Shown here: in pieces, positions 1 to 7,236 of the stretch | How the letters are laid out: the number at the start of each line of letters is the position of its first letter | Numbering within the stretch: the first letter of the stretch is position 1 | Assembly (NCBI GenBank): GCA_023427945.1 | Contig: JAEYZR010000235.1 | Span: forward strand, 1 to 13,897 | From: Pseudomonadota bacterium | GTDB taxonomy: Bacteria; Pseudomonadota; Gammaproteobacteria; Burkholderiales; Burkholderiaceae_B | Direction: 5' to 3' | DNA length: 13,897 nucleotides | The notes under the pieces: model-generated | Told to the model about the DNA's origin: nothing | Databases searched by the model: none | What the model saw: the letters and a program-made list of their open reading frames with translations, nothing else | Made by a program: the position numbers and the translations under genes

Positions 1-270
1 AGCTTCCCGTTCCTGGCCAACGGCCGTGCGCGCGCGCTGGGCGACACCAGCGGCTTTGTCAAAGTCATTGCCGACGCAAAGACCGACGAAGTGCTGGGTG
101 TGCATATCGTGGGTCCGGTTGCTTCCGAACTCATCTCCGAAGCGGTCACCATCATGGAATTCCGTGGTGCCGCCGAAGACATCGCCCGGATTTGCCACGC
201 ACATCCCACTTTGTCTGAAGCAATGAAAGAAGCGGCCCTGGCCGTGGACAAGCGCGCATTGAACTTCTGA
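1..270 (+). CDS. lpdA: Dihydrolipoamide dehydrogenase (E3), C-terminal part, 5' truncated by the window edge
   Basis: The first reading frame runs from base 1 to a TGA at 268-270 and gives the last 89 residues of an E3 flavoprotein. E3 reoxidises lipoyl groups of 2-oxoacid dehydrogenase complexes, passing electrons through FAD to NAD+. What is visible is the C-terminal dimerisation domain: the start FPFLANGRA, then [11 protein letters not shown], and near the end HAHPTLSE, which carries the family's catalytic His and its partner Glu. The ending (DKRALNF) is typical of E3 enzymes of 2-oxoglutarate dehydrogenase operons in betaproteobacteria, so this is probably the last gene of an odhA-odhB-lpd operon. 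The rest lies outside the window, so I cannot confirm that. The FAD and NAD domains and redox cysteines are also outside. Confidence 0.93.
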   Translation, partial: SFPFLANGRARALGDTSGFVKVIADAKTDEVLGVHIVGPVASELISEAVTIMEFRGAAEDIARICHAHPTLSEAMKEAALAVDKRALNF

Positions 271-280
271 TCCGTGCCCG

Positions 281-301
281 AGCAGGCAGTCACTGCCTGC
301 T
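281..301. repeat. Perfect 10-bp inverted repeat just after lpd
   Basis: AGCAGGCAGT is followed by one C and then ACTGCCTGCT, giving an 8-bp stem with a five-base loop if folded as RNA. It begins ten bases after the lpd stop. No T-tract follows, so on its own it is not a standard intrinsic terminator. It sits directly before the stronger hairpin at 308-338 and may protect the 3' end of the lpd transcript or assist termination. Confidence 0.6.
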
Positions 302-307
302 GTGAGT

Positions 308-348
308 GGGGGACCAAACGCCTGGCGTGGGGTCCCCCTGTTCTTTTT
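308..348 (+). terminator. Rho-independent terminator after lpd
   Basis: GGGGGACC (308-315) pairs perfectly with GGTCCCCC (331-338). Inside it, ACGCC (318-322) can pair with GGCGT (324-328). The stem is followed by TGTTCTTTTT (339-348), a reasonable T-tract. It should end the lpd transcript. Because it finishes only 11 bases before the zapE start codon, zapE would need readthrough or a promoter very close to, or inside, this structure. Confidence 0.75.
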
Positions 349-359
349 GGACTCAACCG

Positions 360-1451
360 ATGAACGTTCGCGATTTTTACGAATCCGCGCTGGCAGAGCG
401 CGGCTATCACCCCGATGTGGCGCAGGAAAAGGCCATTGCGCGCCTGCAGACGTTTTACGACGATTGGGTCAATTTCAAGAGCAGACGCTCCAATGCACTG
501 AAGAAGTTGTTATCGCGCCCCGAAGTGCCTCGAGGTGTCTACCTGTGGGGTGGGGTCGGGCGAGGAAAGAGTTTTTTGATGGATGCGTTCTACGTGACGG
601 TGCCCGTCACACGCAAGACGCGTATCCATTTCCACGAGTTCATGCGCAGCGTGCATCGTGAACTGGGCGTGGTCAAAGGCATGTCCGACCCGCTGGATGA
701 AGTGGCACGCAGGATTGCGCGCAAATACCGTCTGATCTGTTTTGACGAGTTTCACGTCTCTGACGTCGCAGACGCCATGATCCTGCATCGCCTGCTGCTC
801 AAACTGTTCGAATATGGCACGTCCTTCGTCATGACCTCGAACTATGAGCCGTCCACGCTGTATCCGGAGGGCCTGCATCGTGACCGCATCCTTCCGGCGA
901 TCAAACTGATCCAGGCGCGTATGGATGTGCTGAACGTGGATGCCGGGGTGGACTATCGTCGCCGCACGCTCGAGCAGGTCGAGCTGTATCACTATCCCTT
1001 GACCGAGGCGGCACATGCGTCGCTGCAACAGGCCTTCGAGCGACTGTCGGACACCGCGCCGCAAGACCCGGTGTTGACGATCGAAAATCGCAGCCTGAAG
1101 GCCGTGGCAGTGGGCGGCAGCGTGGTCTGGTTCGATTTCGCGACCCTTTGCGGGGGGCCACGATCGCAGAATGACTATCTGGAACTCGCCAGCCGCTTTC
1201 ACGCCGTCATTCTGTCTGACGTGCCCAGGATGACGGCGCGCCAGTCTTCCGAGGCACGACGCTTCACCTGGCTCATAGACGTGTTCTACGACCACAAGGT
1301 CAAGCTCATCATCTCGGCCGAGTGTCCCGCAGAGGACTTGTATACCGAGGGCGCGATGTCCGGCGAGTTTCATCGCACGGTGTCCAGGCTGCTGGAAATG
1401 CAGTCCAAGGAATATCTGGAGTCGGAAAGACGCAGCAGCGTCGATTTGTGA
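360..1451 (+). CDS. zapE: ZapE / AFG1-type cell-division ATPase
   Basis: A 363-residue P-loop ATPase of the AFG1/ZapE family, close to the usual family length. In E. coli, ZapE associates with the division ring and affects FtsZ bundling; the mitochondrial relative AFG1/LACE1 acts in protein quality control. The Walker A motif GGVGRGKS is at residues 64-71, Walker B LICFDEF at 125-131, a sensor-like FVMTSNYEP around 156-164, and the family motif GLHRDRILPAI at 171-181. I chose ATG 360 (MNVRDFYESAL) because homologous proteins begin in this style. The frame stays open upstream to 306, but those 18 codons are encoded by the terminator hairpin and look non-coding. No good Shine-Dalgarno precedes ATG 360. 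It follows lpd on the same strand but is separated from it by a terminator. Confidence 0.93.
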   Translation: MNVRDFYESALAERGYHPDVAQEKAIARLQTFYDDWVNFKSRRSNALKKLLSRPEVPRGVYLWGGVGRGKSFLMDAFYVTVPVTRKTRIHFHEFMRSVHRELGVVKGMSDPLDEVARRIARKYRLICFDEFHVSDVADAMILHRLLLKLFEYGTSFVMTSNYEPSTLYPEGLHRDRILPAIKLIQARMDVLNVDAGVDYRRRTLEQVELYHYPLTEAAHASLQQAFERLSDTAPQDPVLTIENRSLKAVAVGGSVVWFDFATLCGGPRSQNDYLELASRFHAVILSDVPRMTARQSSEARRFTWLIDVFYDHKVKLIISAECPAEDLYTEGAMSGEFHRTVSRLLEMQSKEYLESERRSSVDL

Positions 1452-1600
1452 GGGCCGGCGTTCACCTGTGGGGTAGGGTGGGCAGATCCAGCGTCAGCAA
1501 GGGCTAGACGTCTGCGGCGCACCTTTGCCATCGAAGATCCACGGCGCATCTTCACAACCGCATGGTGAACCGCGTTTTTACAGCGCAGTTGCGGTCGGGA

Positions 1601-2155
1601 TCAACGCTTCTGGCCGGGTGGATTGTCGATCCTTTGACGTAGCACTTCCGCAGAAGGCCACTGGTATCGCAGTACCTCAACTGCAGGATTTCCCCATCGG
1701 ACCACATCACGCTTTTCGATGACGGTGCCATCAAGCTTTTCATATGTGGCGATAGCATTGGTATTTTCAGCAAATACCAGGAGGTGAACGGGCGATTCTC
1801 GCCGCTCCCTGTCGAAGGCTCCGATTGCCTGGCTGAGAAGCGATTTCGCCACGCCACGCCTTTGATAGGCTGGCGAGACGTATAGGTTATGCAGATACGT
1901 ACCGTGCTCCTGTTCTTCATTGAAGAGAAAACAGCAGAACCCCGCAATTTTCTCAGCCTCGATCGCTAAAAAAATGAGTTGCTTGCCACCCGGCCCGGCA
2001 AACCGCTGCTCCCACAATTCCTGCTTTTCAAGCGGAAGTTCGTTATGCAGATAATGTCGTGGCAGGATATGGGCATATGTGCTTTGGCTCATCAGCACAT
2101 GAAGATCAATGATCACCTGCATATCCGAGGCTAATGCCTGGCGATATTCCAGCAT
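1601..2155 (-). CDS. GNAT-family N-acetyltransferase
   Basis: A 184-residue single-domain protein with the GNAT fold signature. Residues 92-107 contain the acetyl-CoA pyrophosphate-binding stretch VSPAYQRRGVAKSLL (Q/R-x-x-G-x-A), preceded by the beta-4 strand HGTYLHNLYV. Residues 131-141 (NTNAIATYEKL) match motif B, where the Asn and Tyr of the family usually lie. The frame is open to 2185, but ATG 2155 is preceded by GGAGGGG at 2166-2172, ten bases upstream, so I start there. The acceptor substrate cannot be read from sequence; small amines, amino acids or protein N-termini are all possible. It stands alone, opposite in direction to both neighbours. Its DNA is clearly less GC-rich than the core genes (25 of 60 G/C at 1921-1980), which suggests a later acquisition. 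Confidence 0.85.
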   Translation of the reverse strand: MLEYRQALASDMQVIIDLHVLMSQSTYAHILPRHYLHNELPLEKQELWEQRFAGPGGKQLIFLAIEAEKIAGFCCFLFNEEQEHGTYLHNLYVSPAYQRRGVAKSLLSQAIGAFDRERRESPVHLLVFAENTNAIATYEKLDGTVIEKRDVVRWGNPAVEVLRYQWPSAEVLRQRIDNPPGQKR

Positions 2156-2165
2156 GAGAATGCAA

Positions 2166-2172
2166 CCCCTCC
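2166..2172 (-). promoter_or_regulatory. Shine-Dalgarno of the GNAT gene
   Basis: On the minus strand this reads GGAGGGG, ten bases before ATG 2155. It decides that start over the in-frame ATG at 2185, which has no such site. Confidence 0.65.
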
Positions 2173-2378
2173 AATTTGAGTGCAAGAACAGCCATAAGCT
2201 CCGTGAACCTCCCCAGGGTTGCAGGAGGCGGGATTGCCTTGGTCAGGCCATGAGGGCCTGCTCGGCAAGGTCTCGATAATAGTGCGCTTCGTCCTTTGCA
2301 GGCAGGATCCGTTGACCGTCTCGGCGCAGTGCCAGCGTGATTTCCGGGCAAATAATGCTTATGCATGAGATTCGTTCT

Positions 2379-2397
2379 AGCAATAGAAATCATTATC
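2379..2397. promoter_or_regulatory. Putative Fur box upstream of the receptor gene
   Basis: Aligned to the 19-bp consensus GATAATGATAATCATTATC, the site matches at 13 of 19 positions. The right half (AATCATTATC, 2388-2397) matches in full. Such a site upstream of a TonB-dependent siderophore receptor fits Fur repression under iron sufficiency. It lies about 250 bases before the proposed receptor start, which is further than usual. It could also act on a leftward promoter. Confidence 0.6.
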
Positions 2398-2643
2398 AAT
2401 TACGATAGTGGTTTTCCATGATGCGTGCTGGTGGTTCGGTGCACATCGTCCGTGGCTTGTGTGGTGGGGTGCATCCCCGTTTGCGCCTGATGCTCATCTC
2501 GCTGAGCTTTGCGCTCGAACCTTTTCAAGCCTGGCGCCTTGAATCTTTTGTTGATTGTTTTTGTAGCGACGCTGCCTTGGTCGGCTGGCGTCGTCACGGG
2601 ACGTCTGTACTTGTCGGAGACACTCTTGATTTCGAATTCCCAG

Positions 2644-4899
2644 ATGACTGCCATGACGCGGCAGTCACCGTGCACGATCGCTGTGCGTTTGGCGTTGACG
2701 GCGCTGTCCTTGTCGGCTGTTGCCACCGCTCAAGCCCAGACGGCACAGAGTGAGGCGGCCTCGGCACCAAACAGCGCATCGTCTGCCAGCGCCGCCACGC
2801 CCATACTGGCTCCCGTGACTGTGCTTGGGAACGGAAGTGCGTTCGATCCGACAGTGGGCTATGTGGCACGGGAAAGTGTGACGGCAACCAAGACAGACAC
2901 GCCCATCATCGAAATACCGCAGTCGATTTCTGTCATCACACAGGATCAGATGCGTGAGCAGGGCGCAAACACGCTGAACCAGATCCTGCGCTACAGCGCA
3001 GGTGTGGCACCCGAGACACGGGGATCGGCGGCGACGCGACTGGATCAGTTCAACGTGCGTGGTTTTGCCGCGGCGTCTTTCCTGGATGGCATGCGCGTGT
3101 TCGGTTCGCGCGACGCCTTGCCGCAGGTCGACGCCTATCGTCTGGAGCGCGTGGATGTGTTGAAGGGCCCGTCATCGGTCATGTTCGGTCAGGGCGGCCC
3201 TGGCGGGATCGTCAACCAGATCAGCAAGCGGCCGTTGACCGAGCGTCTGAATGAAGTGGAAGTGCAGGCGGGGAACTTCGATTACCGACGCACGAACTTC
3301 GATTTCTCGGGGCCGCTCGATGAAGACAAGACATTTCTCTATCGCCTGACAGGTTCGGCCTACCGGTCCGATGGCCAGATCGATCACACCAAAGAGCGCC
3401 GTTACTTTGTCGCGCCGTCATTCACCTGGCAGCCCAACAGCGATACGCGATTGACGCTCCTGACCAACTTCCAGCGCGATCCGCACATGGGTTCGTACGG
3501 CGGGGTGCCCGCGATCCGTTCGATTTTCGATGCGCCGGACGGAAGAAAACTCAAGCCCGGTTTCTATGACGGCGATGCCGGCTTCGAGAAGAGCGACCGC
3601 AAGCATCACTCCGTGGGTTATCAGTTCGAGCACCGGTTCAACGACACGATGACTGTGCGTTCCAACGCCCGCTATCTGCATGCCGAGGGTATCTATCGAA
3701 GCGTCTACACCAACTCTTCGGGCACCGGCTACCTGGACCCGGATGCCACATTGCTCAACCGCAGCAAGGGCGGGACCAATGTGAAGATGGATGTGTACAC
3801 GCTGGATAACCACTTGCAGGCCAAGTTCAATACGGGCGCCTTGCAGCATACGGCGTTGTTTGGTGTGGATTTCGCGCATCTGGACAGCGACACGCGTGCC
3901 AGCCAGTTCAATGCCGCGCCACCTCTGGATGTGTTCAATCCTGACTATCACCAGAACATCGGCCCTCTGACCTGGCTGTCGCAAACCAATCAGCGCCAGT
4001 ATCAGACCGGGCTGTATGCGCAGGACCAGATCAAGATCGACAAGCTCTCGATCCTGATGGGCGGGCGCTACGACTGGTCGCGCACGATGAGCGATGCCAC
4101 CTCGCTGGTCACGGGTGCCAAGACGCACACGCCGCAGCGTGCCGAAGCATTCACCGGGCGTGTCGGCATGATCTACAACTTCGACAACGGAATCGCCCCT
4201 TACGTCAGCTATTCCGAATCGTTCGAACCGCAAAGTGGCACTGATCGCAACGGGCGACCTTTCGATCCCACAGAAGGCGAGCAGTACGAAGTGGGCGTGA
4301 AATACCAGCCTGCAGGCACGACTGCCCTGTTTTCGGCGGCCGCCTTCGACACGCGGCGCAAGAATCTGCTCACCTCGATTCCAGGTTGCGTGGGCGCCGG
4401 ATGCCAGGAGCAGACGGGCGAACTGCGGACCCAGGGGTTTGAGTTCGAAGCCCGAGCGGAGCCTTTGCGTGGCCTGAGTGTGATCGGTAATTACTCCTAC
4501 ATCGACAACCAGTACACCAAGGACAATGCGTCGCCGACGCGGCCCAGCCTGAAAGGCAAGACACCCTACGGCGTACCGACCCACCAGGCTTCGGCCTGGG
4601 CGCGTTACCAATTGCAGAGCGGGCCGCTGGCTGGCCTGGGTCTGGGGGCGGGCGTGCGTTACCTGGGAACCAGTGCCGGTAGCGAACAGAACACCTTCAA
4701 GGTGCCTGCGGCAACCCTGGTCGACGCGGTGATCGACTACGACCTCGGGCGCGCCACACCGGCACTTAAAGGGGTGAACGTTGCACTGAACGTCAGCAAT
4801 CTGTTCGACAAGGAGTATCTGGCGTCCTGCTATTCGGAATCGTGGTGCTGGTATGGCTACCAGCGTTCCGTGCGTGCCAGCCTGCGTTATCGCTGGTAA
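2644..4899 (+). CDS. TonB-dependent ferric-siderophore receptor (FhuA/FoxA-like)
   Basis: A 751-residue outer-membrane receptor, normal length for the family. A signal peptide covers roughly residues 1-31 (MTAMTRQSPCTIAVRL, a hydrophobic core, ending AQA). A TonB-box-like APVTVLG follows, then the plug domain from about residue 75 (TPIIEIPQSISVITQ) with the siderophore-receptor motif LKGPSSVMFGQGGPGG around 173-188. The 22-strand barrel ends NLFDKEYLASCYSESWCWYG and a terminal aromatic (RYRW). Cys729 and Cys735, in a CYSESWC motif, resemble the C-terminal cysteine pair of the FhuA/FoxA hydroxamate branch. A second close pair is Cys582 and Cys587. There is no N-terminal STN signalling domain and no nearby sigma/anti-sigma pair. 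ATG 2653 is an alternative start; neither has a good Shine-Dalgarno. Ligand unproven; hydroxamate type is a guess. Confidence 0.9.
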   Translation: MTAMTRQSPCTIAVRLALTALSLSAVATAQAQTAQSEAASAPNSASSASAATPILAPVTVLGNGSAFDPTVGYVARESVTATKTDTPIIEIPQSISVITQDQMREQGANTLNQILRYSAGVAPETRGSAATRLDQFNVRGFAAASFLDGMRVFGSRDALPQVDAYRLERVDVLKGPSSVMFGQGGPGGIVNQISKRPLTERLNEVEVQAGNFDYRRTNFDFSGPLDEDKTFLYRLTGSAYRSDGQIDHTKERRYFVAPSFTWQPNSDTRLTLLTNFQRDPHMGSYGGVPAIRSIFDAPDGRKLKPGFYDGDAGFEKSDRKHHSVGYQFEHRFNDTMTVRSNARYLHAEGIYRSVYTNSSGTGYLDPDATLLNRSKGGTNVKMDVYTLDNHLQAKFNTGALQHTALFGVDFAHLDSDTRASQFNAAPPLDVFNPDYHQNIGPLTWLSQTNQRQYQTGLYAQDQIKIDKLSILMGGRYDWSRTMSDATSLVTGAKTHTPQRAEAFTGRVGMIYNFDNGIAPYVSYSESFEPQSGTDRNGRPFDPTEGEQYEVGVKYQPAGTTALFSAAAFDTRRKNLLTSIPGCVGAGCQEQTGELRTQGFEFEARAEPLRGLSVIGNYSYIDNQYTKDNASPTRPSLKGKTPYGVPTHQASAWARYQLQSGPLAGLGLGAGVRYLGTSAGSEQNTFKVPAATLVDAVIDYDLGRATPALKGVNVALNVSNLFDKEYLASCYSESWCWYGYQRSVRASLRYRW

Positions 4900-4920
4900 A
4901 CGAAAAGGTTTCTTTATTAT

Positions 4921-4940
4921 TGGGAATGATTACAATTCTT
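4921..4940. promoter_or_regulatory. Second putative Fur box and promoter, before the DUF3649 gene
   Basis: GGGAATGATTACAATTCTTG lies at 4922-4941. By my alignment 14 of 20 positions agree with an idealised Fur site written GAGAATGATAATTATTCTCA. It contains TACAAT (4931-4936), five of six matches to a sigma-70 -10 element; the -35 is poor. Transcription would start near 4943, placing the GTG at 4971 just downstream and ruling out the in-frame ATG at 4926 for that transcript. If real, the three membrane genes have their own iron-controlled promoter besides readthrough from the receptor. Confidence 0.4.
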
Positions 4941-4970
4941 GTTTTGGAACCTCATGATCGCGTTCTTCTC

Positions 4971-5279
4971 GTGAAAGCACCTCCCCCTAACGTTTCCTGG
5001 CTGAAATACCGTATAGCCGTCACCTCGCGATCCGTTGCTGCCATATTCGGCGGATATGGGTTGGCAAGCGCTTTTGCGGCCGCCCTGGCGGTATGGCTGC
5101 CGATGTCGCGCGCCGATGCGTCCATCACTGCACAGGTGTCGGCGTTTGCCGTCTATGCCTGCGCGGTCGTCTGGGTGTTTGCCACGCGTTCCAACATGCG
5201 CGCCTGGATCGGCATGATCGGGCTGACACTGCTTTTCCTGGGTTTTTATGCGCTCAAGCGCTGGGGTATCGGTCTGTGA
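4971..5279 (+). CDS. DUF3649 small inner-membrane protein
   Basis: A 102-residue protein with three predicted membrane spans at about residues 21-44, 52-71 and 77-95. It has the DUF3649-like stretch SAFAVYACAVVWVFATRS. Members of this family are repeatedly found beside TonB receptors and PepSY-TM proteins in iron-acquisition loci; their biochemical role is not established. I start at GTG 4971 (VKAPPPNVSWLKYR) because the in-frame ATG 4926 falls within the putative promoter and Fur site. Neither has a clear Shine-Dalgarno, so the N-terminus is uncertain by 15 residues. The stop codon overlaps the next gene's start (GTGA at 5276-5279), so translation is probably coupled. It may be an accessory subunit of the PepSY protein. 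Confidence 0.75.
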   Translation: MKAPPPNVSWLKYRIAVTSRSVAAIFGGYGLASAFAAALAVWLPMSRADASITAQVSAFAVYACAVVWVFATRSNMRAWIGMIGLTLLFLGFYALKRWGIGL

Positions 5280-6916
5280 GCGCGACGGATGGCGTGCGGG
5301 TTGCCAAACCCCAGAAAGTGGAGAAGCCCGAGGGGCTGCGCCAGGCCATGTCCTGGCTGCACACCTGGAGCGGCCTGATTTTCGGCTGGGTATTGTTTGC
5401 GATGTTCCTGACGGGAACGCTCGCATTCTTCCGGCCCGAGATCAGTGCCTGGATGAAGCCGGAATTGAATGTCCAGGCCGTGAGCGTGGCCCAATCGGTC
5501 GACGTGGCAGTACGTTACCTGAGCGAGAAGGCACCTCATGCCACGCGTTGGTACATCACGCCGTCCACTGACAGGGCTCCGGAAGTGCTGGTGAACTATC
5601 AGGACCCGAACGGTGGGCGAGGGCGTGGCGGTTTTCGCACGGCACGCCTGGATCCCGCCGATGGCAGCGTCATCGAGGCGCGGCAGACCCGGGGCGGGGA
5701 CTTTTTCTATCGCTTCCATTTCGAACTGGAGGTGAGTCACCCCTGGGGCAGGTGGCTGGCCAGCATCGCCGGCATGTTCATGCTGGTGGCGATCATCAGC
5801 GGCGTCATTACCCACAAGAAGATATTCACCGACTTCTTCACTTTCAGACCGGGGAAAGGGGGGCAGAGAGCCTGGATGGATGGCCATAATGCCTTGTCTG
5901 TATTGGGCCTGCCTTTCCACCTGATGATCACGTTCTCCGGGCTAGTGCTGTTCATGACCATGTTGATGCCTGCAGGGGTGTTGGCGGTCTATGACAACCA
6001 GCGCGAGTTTTTCAGCGAGGTCTATCCGGCCTTTGCCGATACGCCCGCCAAAAACGAGCCGGCCGCGCTTGCGCCGCTCATGCCCATGGTGACCACCGCC
6101 CTGTCGAACTGGGAAGGGGGCACGGTGGGACGTATCGTCGTGAATCATCCCGGCGATGCAGCGGCTTCGGTTTCCATTTCCGGCAGCACGTCTGATCGGG
6201 TGTCAGCAGGCCGGTTGCCCCCTTCGGCCACGTTCGACGGGGTGACGGGTGCCTTGCAGAGCGCCAGCCCCAAAGACAACGCTGTGCGCACTACCACAGG
6301 CACCCTGATCGGATTGCATCTCGGACTGTTTGCCCAACCCGTGCTGCGGTGGCTGTATTTCCTGGTCAGCATGGCCGGCACGGCGATGGTGGGCACAGGC
6401 CTGATGCTCTGGGTGGCCAAGCGTCGCCAGAAAGCGGGTCGAGGCAAGGGCGAGAAGCTGTCGCTGCGTGTGGTCGAGTCGCTCAATATCGGATCGATTG
6501 CCGGCCTGTTCATTGCGATTGCCGTGTTTTTCCTTGCCAACCGGCTGATCGATCCCATGGCTGCGGGGCGTTCGGCGCAAGAGGTCAATGCGTTCTTCTA
6601 TGCCTGGGCCGCCACGTTTGCCTATGCGTTCGTGCGACGCCGTGCGGCCTGGCGCGATCTGCTGGCGCTCGGTGGTTTGCTGTTCATCGCCTTGCCCGGA
6701 GTGAACGCTTTGACCACGGTACGTCACCTGGGTGTATCCCTGCCATCGGGGGACTGGGTGTTCGCCGGCTTTGATCTGACGGTGTTGTTCAGCGGGCTGT
6801 TCCTGCTCTGGCTCGCACGCAAGGCCGCGCGCGTGCTCAAACGCGATCAGGCGGCACGCGCCAACGAAAAACCTGCGCCTGCCCAAGCGCCCGCAGTCCA
6901 TGTGAGGCAATCATGA
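5276..6916 (+). CDS. PepSY-associated TM-helix protein, probable ferric-siderophore reductase
   Basis: A 546-residue polytopic inner-membrane protein of the PepSY-TM (PiuB-like) family. GTG 5276 overlaps the preceding TGA by four bases. Visible spans include WSGLIFGWVLFAMFLTG (about 32-50), then segments near GRWLASIAGMFMLVAIISG, LMITFSGLVLFMTMLMPAG, LYFLVSMAGTAMVGTGLML, and four more toward the C-terminus. Candidate haem ligands in the family pattern are His29 (SWLHTWSG), SHPWGRWL, GHNALSVLGLPFH and IGLHLGLF. A large periplasmic portion lies between spans 1 and 2, and another between spans 3 and 4. Relatives such as FoxB and FpvG of Pseudomonas aeruginosa reduce siderophore-bound iron. The position directly after a siderophore receptor supports the same role here, by inference. 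A shorter start at ATG 5348 would retain the membrane part but lacks the coupled overlap. Confidence 0.85.
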   Translation: MSATDGVRVAKPQKVEKPEGLRQAMSWLHTWSGLIFGWVLFAMFLTGTLAFFRPEISAWMKPELNVQAVSVAQSVDVAVRYLSEKAPHATRWYITPSTDRAPEVLVNYQDPNGGRGRGGFRTARLDPADGSVIEARQTRGGDFFYRFHFELEVSHPWGRWLASIAGMFMLVAIISGVITHKKIFTDFFTFRPGKGGQRAWMDGHNALSVLGLPFHLMITFSGLVLFMTMLMPAGVLAVYDNQREFFSEVYPAFADTPAKNEPAALAPLMPMVTTALSNWEGGTVGRIVVNHPGDAAASVSISGSTSDRVSAGRLPPSATFDGVTGALQSASPKDNAVRTTTGTLIGLHLGLFAQPVLRWLYFLVSMAGTAMVGTGLMLWVAKRRQKAGRGKGEKLSLRVVESLNIGSIAGLFIAIAVFFLANRLIDPMAAGRSAQEVNAFFYAWAATFAYAFVRRRAAWRDLLALGGLLFIALPGVNALTTVRHLGVSLPSGDWVFAGFDLTVLFSGLFLLWLARKAARVLKRDQAARANEKPAPAQAPAVHVRQS

Positions 6917-7236
6917 TTCTCGCTGCGTTTTGTCTGGCCTATGCGGGTTTTGCCGCGCTGGCGCTGGCCATGGATCGACACTACGAAGACCTTTTTGATC
7001 GGGCCATACCTCTGGTGCATCGCCAGCCGCTGCGCATATCGGGTTGGTGCGCGCTGGCTGTTTCGCTGTGGTTATCGGCCAGCACGTATGGCTGGTCGTA
7101 TGGCGTGGTGGAATGGATTGGCATTCTGGCCATCGCAGGCCTGGTGATGATCTGGGTGTTGACCTACAAACCTGCCCTGGCGATCGGCCTGGGCGCTGGA
7201 TGTGTCGTGGCCGCGCCGGTGTTGGCACTGGTCTGA
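6913..7236 (+). CDS. DUF3325 small inner-membrane protein
   Basis: A 107-residue hydrophobic protein whose ATGA start overlaps the stop of the PepSY gene by four bases. It begins [19 protein letters not shown], a membrane span, then has MDRHYEDLF, the family's characteristic charged loop with Arg-His. Two or three further spans follow (about 43-62, 64-82, 86-105). DUF3325 proteins have no assigned activity but travel with PepSY-TM proteins and DUF3649 in iron-uptake loci, which is what is seen here. The conserved His in the loop could bind haem or metal, but that is speculation. It is the last gene of the block; no terminator is evident before trpS. Confidence 0.78.
   Translation: MILAAFCLAYAGFAALALAMDRHYEDLFDRAIPLVHRQPLRISGWCALAVSLWLSASTYGWSYGVVEWIGILAIAGLVMIWVLTYKPALAIGLGAGCVVAAPVLALV

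Larger units (their letters stand above)
2156..2643. other. 488-bp gap without a convincing gene; shared upstream region of the GNAT gene and the receptor
   Basis: No reading frame here resembles a complete known protein. It holds the GNAT ribosome-binding site, a Fur-box-like site at 2379-2397, and about 245 bases of leader between that site and the receptor start. The receptor frame is open upstream to a TTG at 2509. That extension would bury the signal peptide 45 residues inside the protein, so I treat it as untranslated or non-coding. A 48-codon minus-strand frame at 2243-2389 has protein-like composition but no ATG (see findings). I see no repeat, tRNA or clear sigma-70 promoter. Confidence 0.5.

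Noticed and set aside
510..1373. 287-codon minus-strand open frame opposite zapE
   Set aside because: Antisense shadow; zapE carries intact Walker motifs on the plus strand.
1533..1553. GAAGAT...ATCTTC hairpin as a terminator between zapE and the GNAT gene
   Set aside because: Only six base pairs with a nine-base loop and no T-tract on either strand; too weak to call.
2509..2643. Upstream TTG start for the receptor gene
   Set aside because: It would place the signal peptide 45 residues inside the protein and has no Shine-Dalgarno. I kept it only as an open question in the findings.
2400..2726. 108-codon minus-strand frame in the receptor leader
   Set aside because: It overlaps the receptor signal-peptide coding region and has a mirror-frame composition with no recognisable motif.
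2509..2900. FecA-type signalling (STN) domain at the receptor N-terminus
   Set aside because: After the signal peptide there are only about 45 residues of Ala/Ser-rich linker and a TonB box before the plug, too short for an STN domain.
3418..4611. 397-codon minus-strand open frame opposite the receptor gene
   Set aside because: It is the antisense shadow of the TonB receptor. Its composition (Arg/Val/Gly/His-rich, no motifs) is that of a high-GC mirror frame, and the plus-strand protein is unmistakable.
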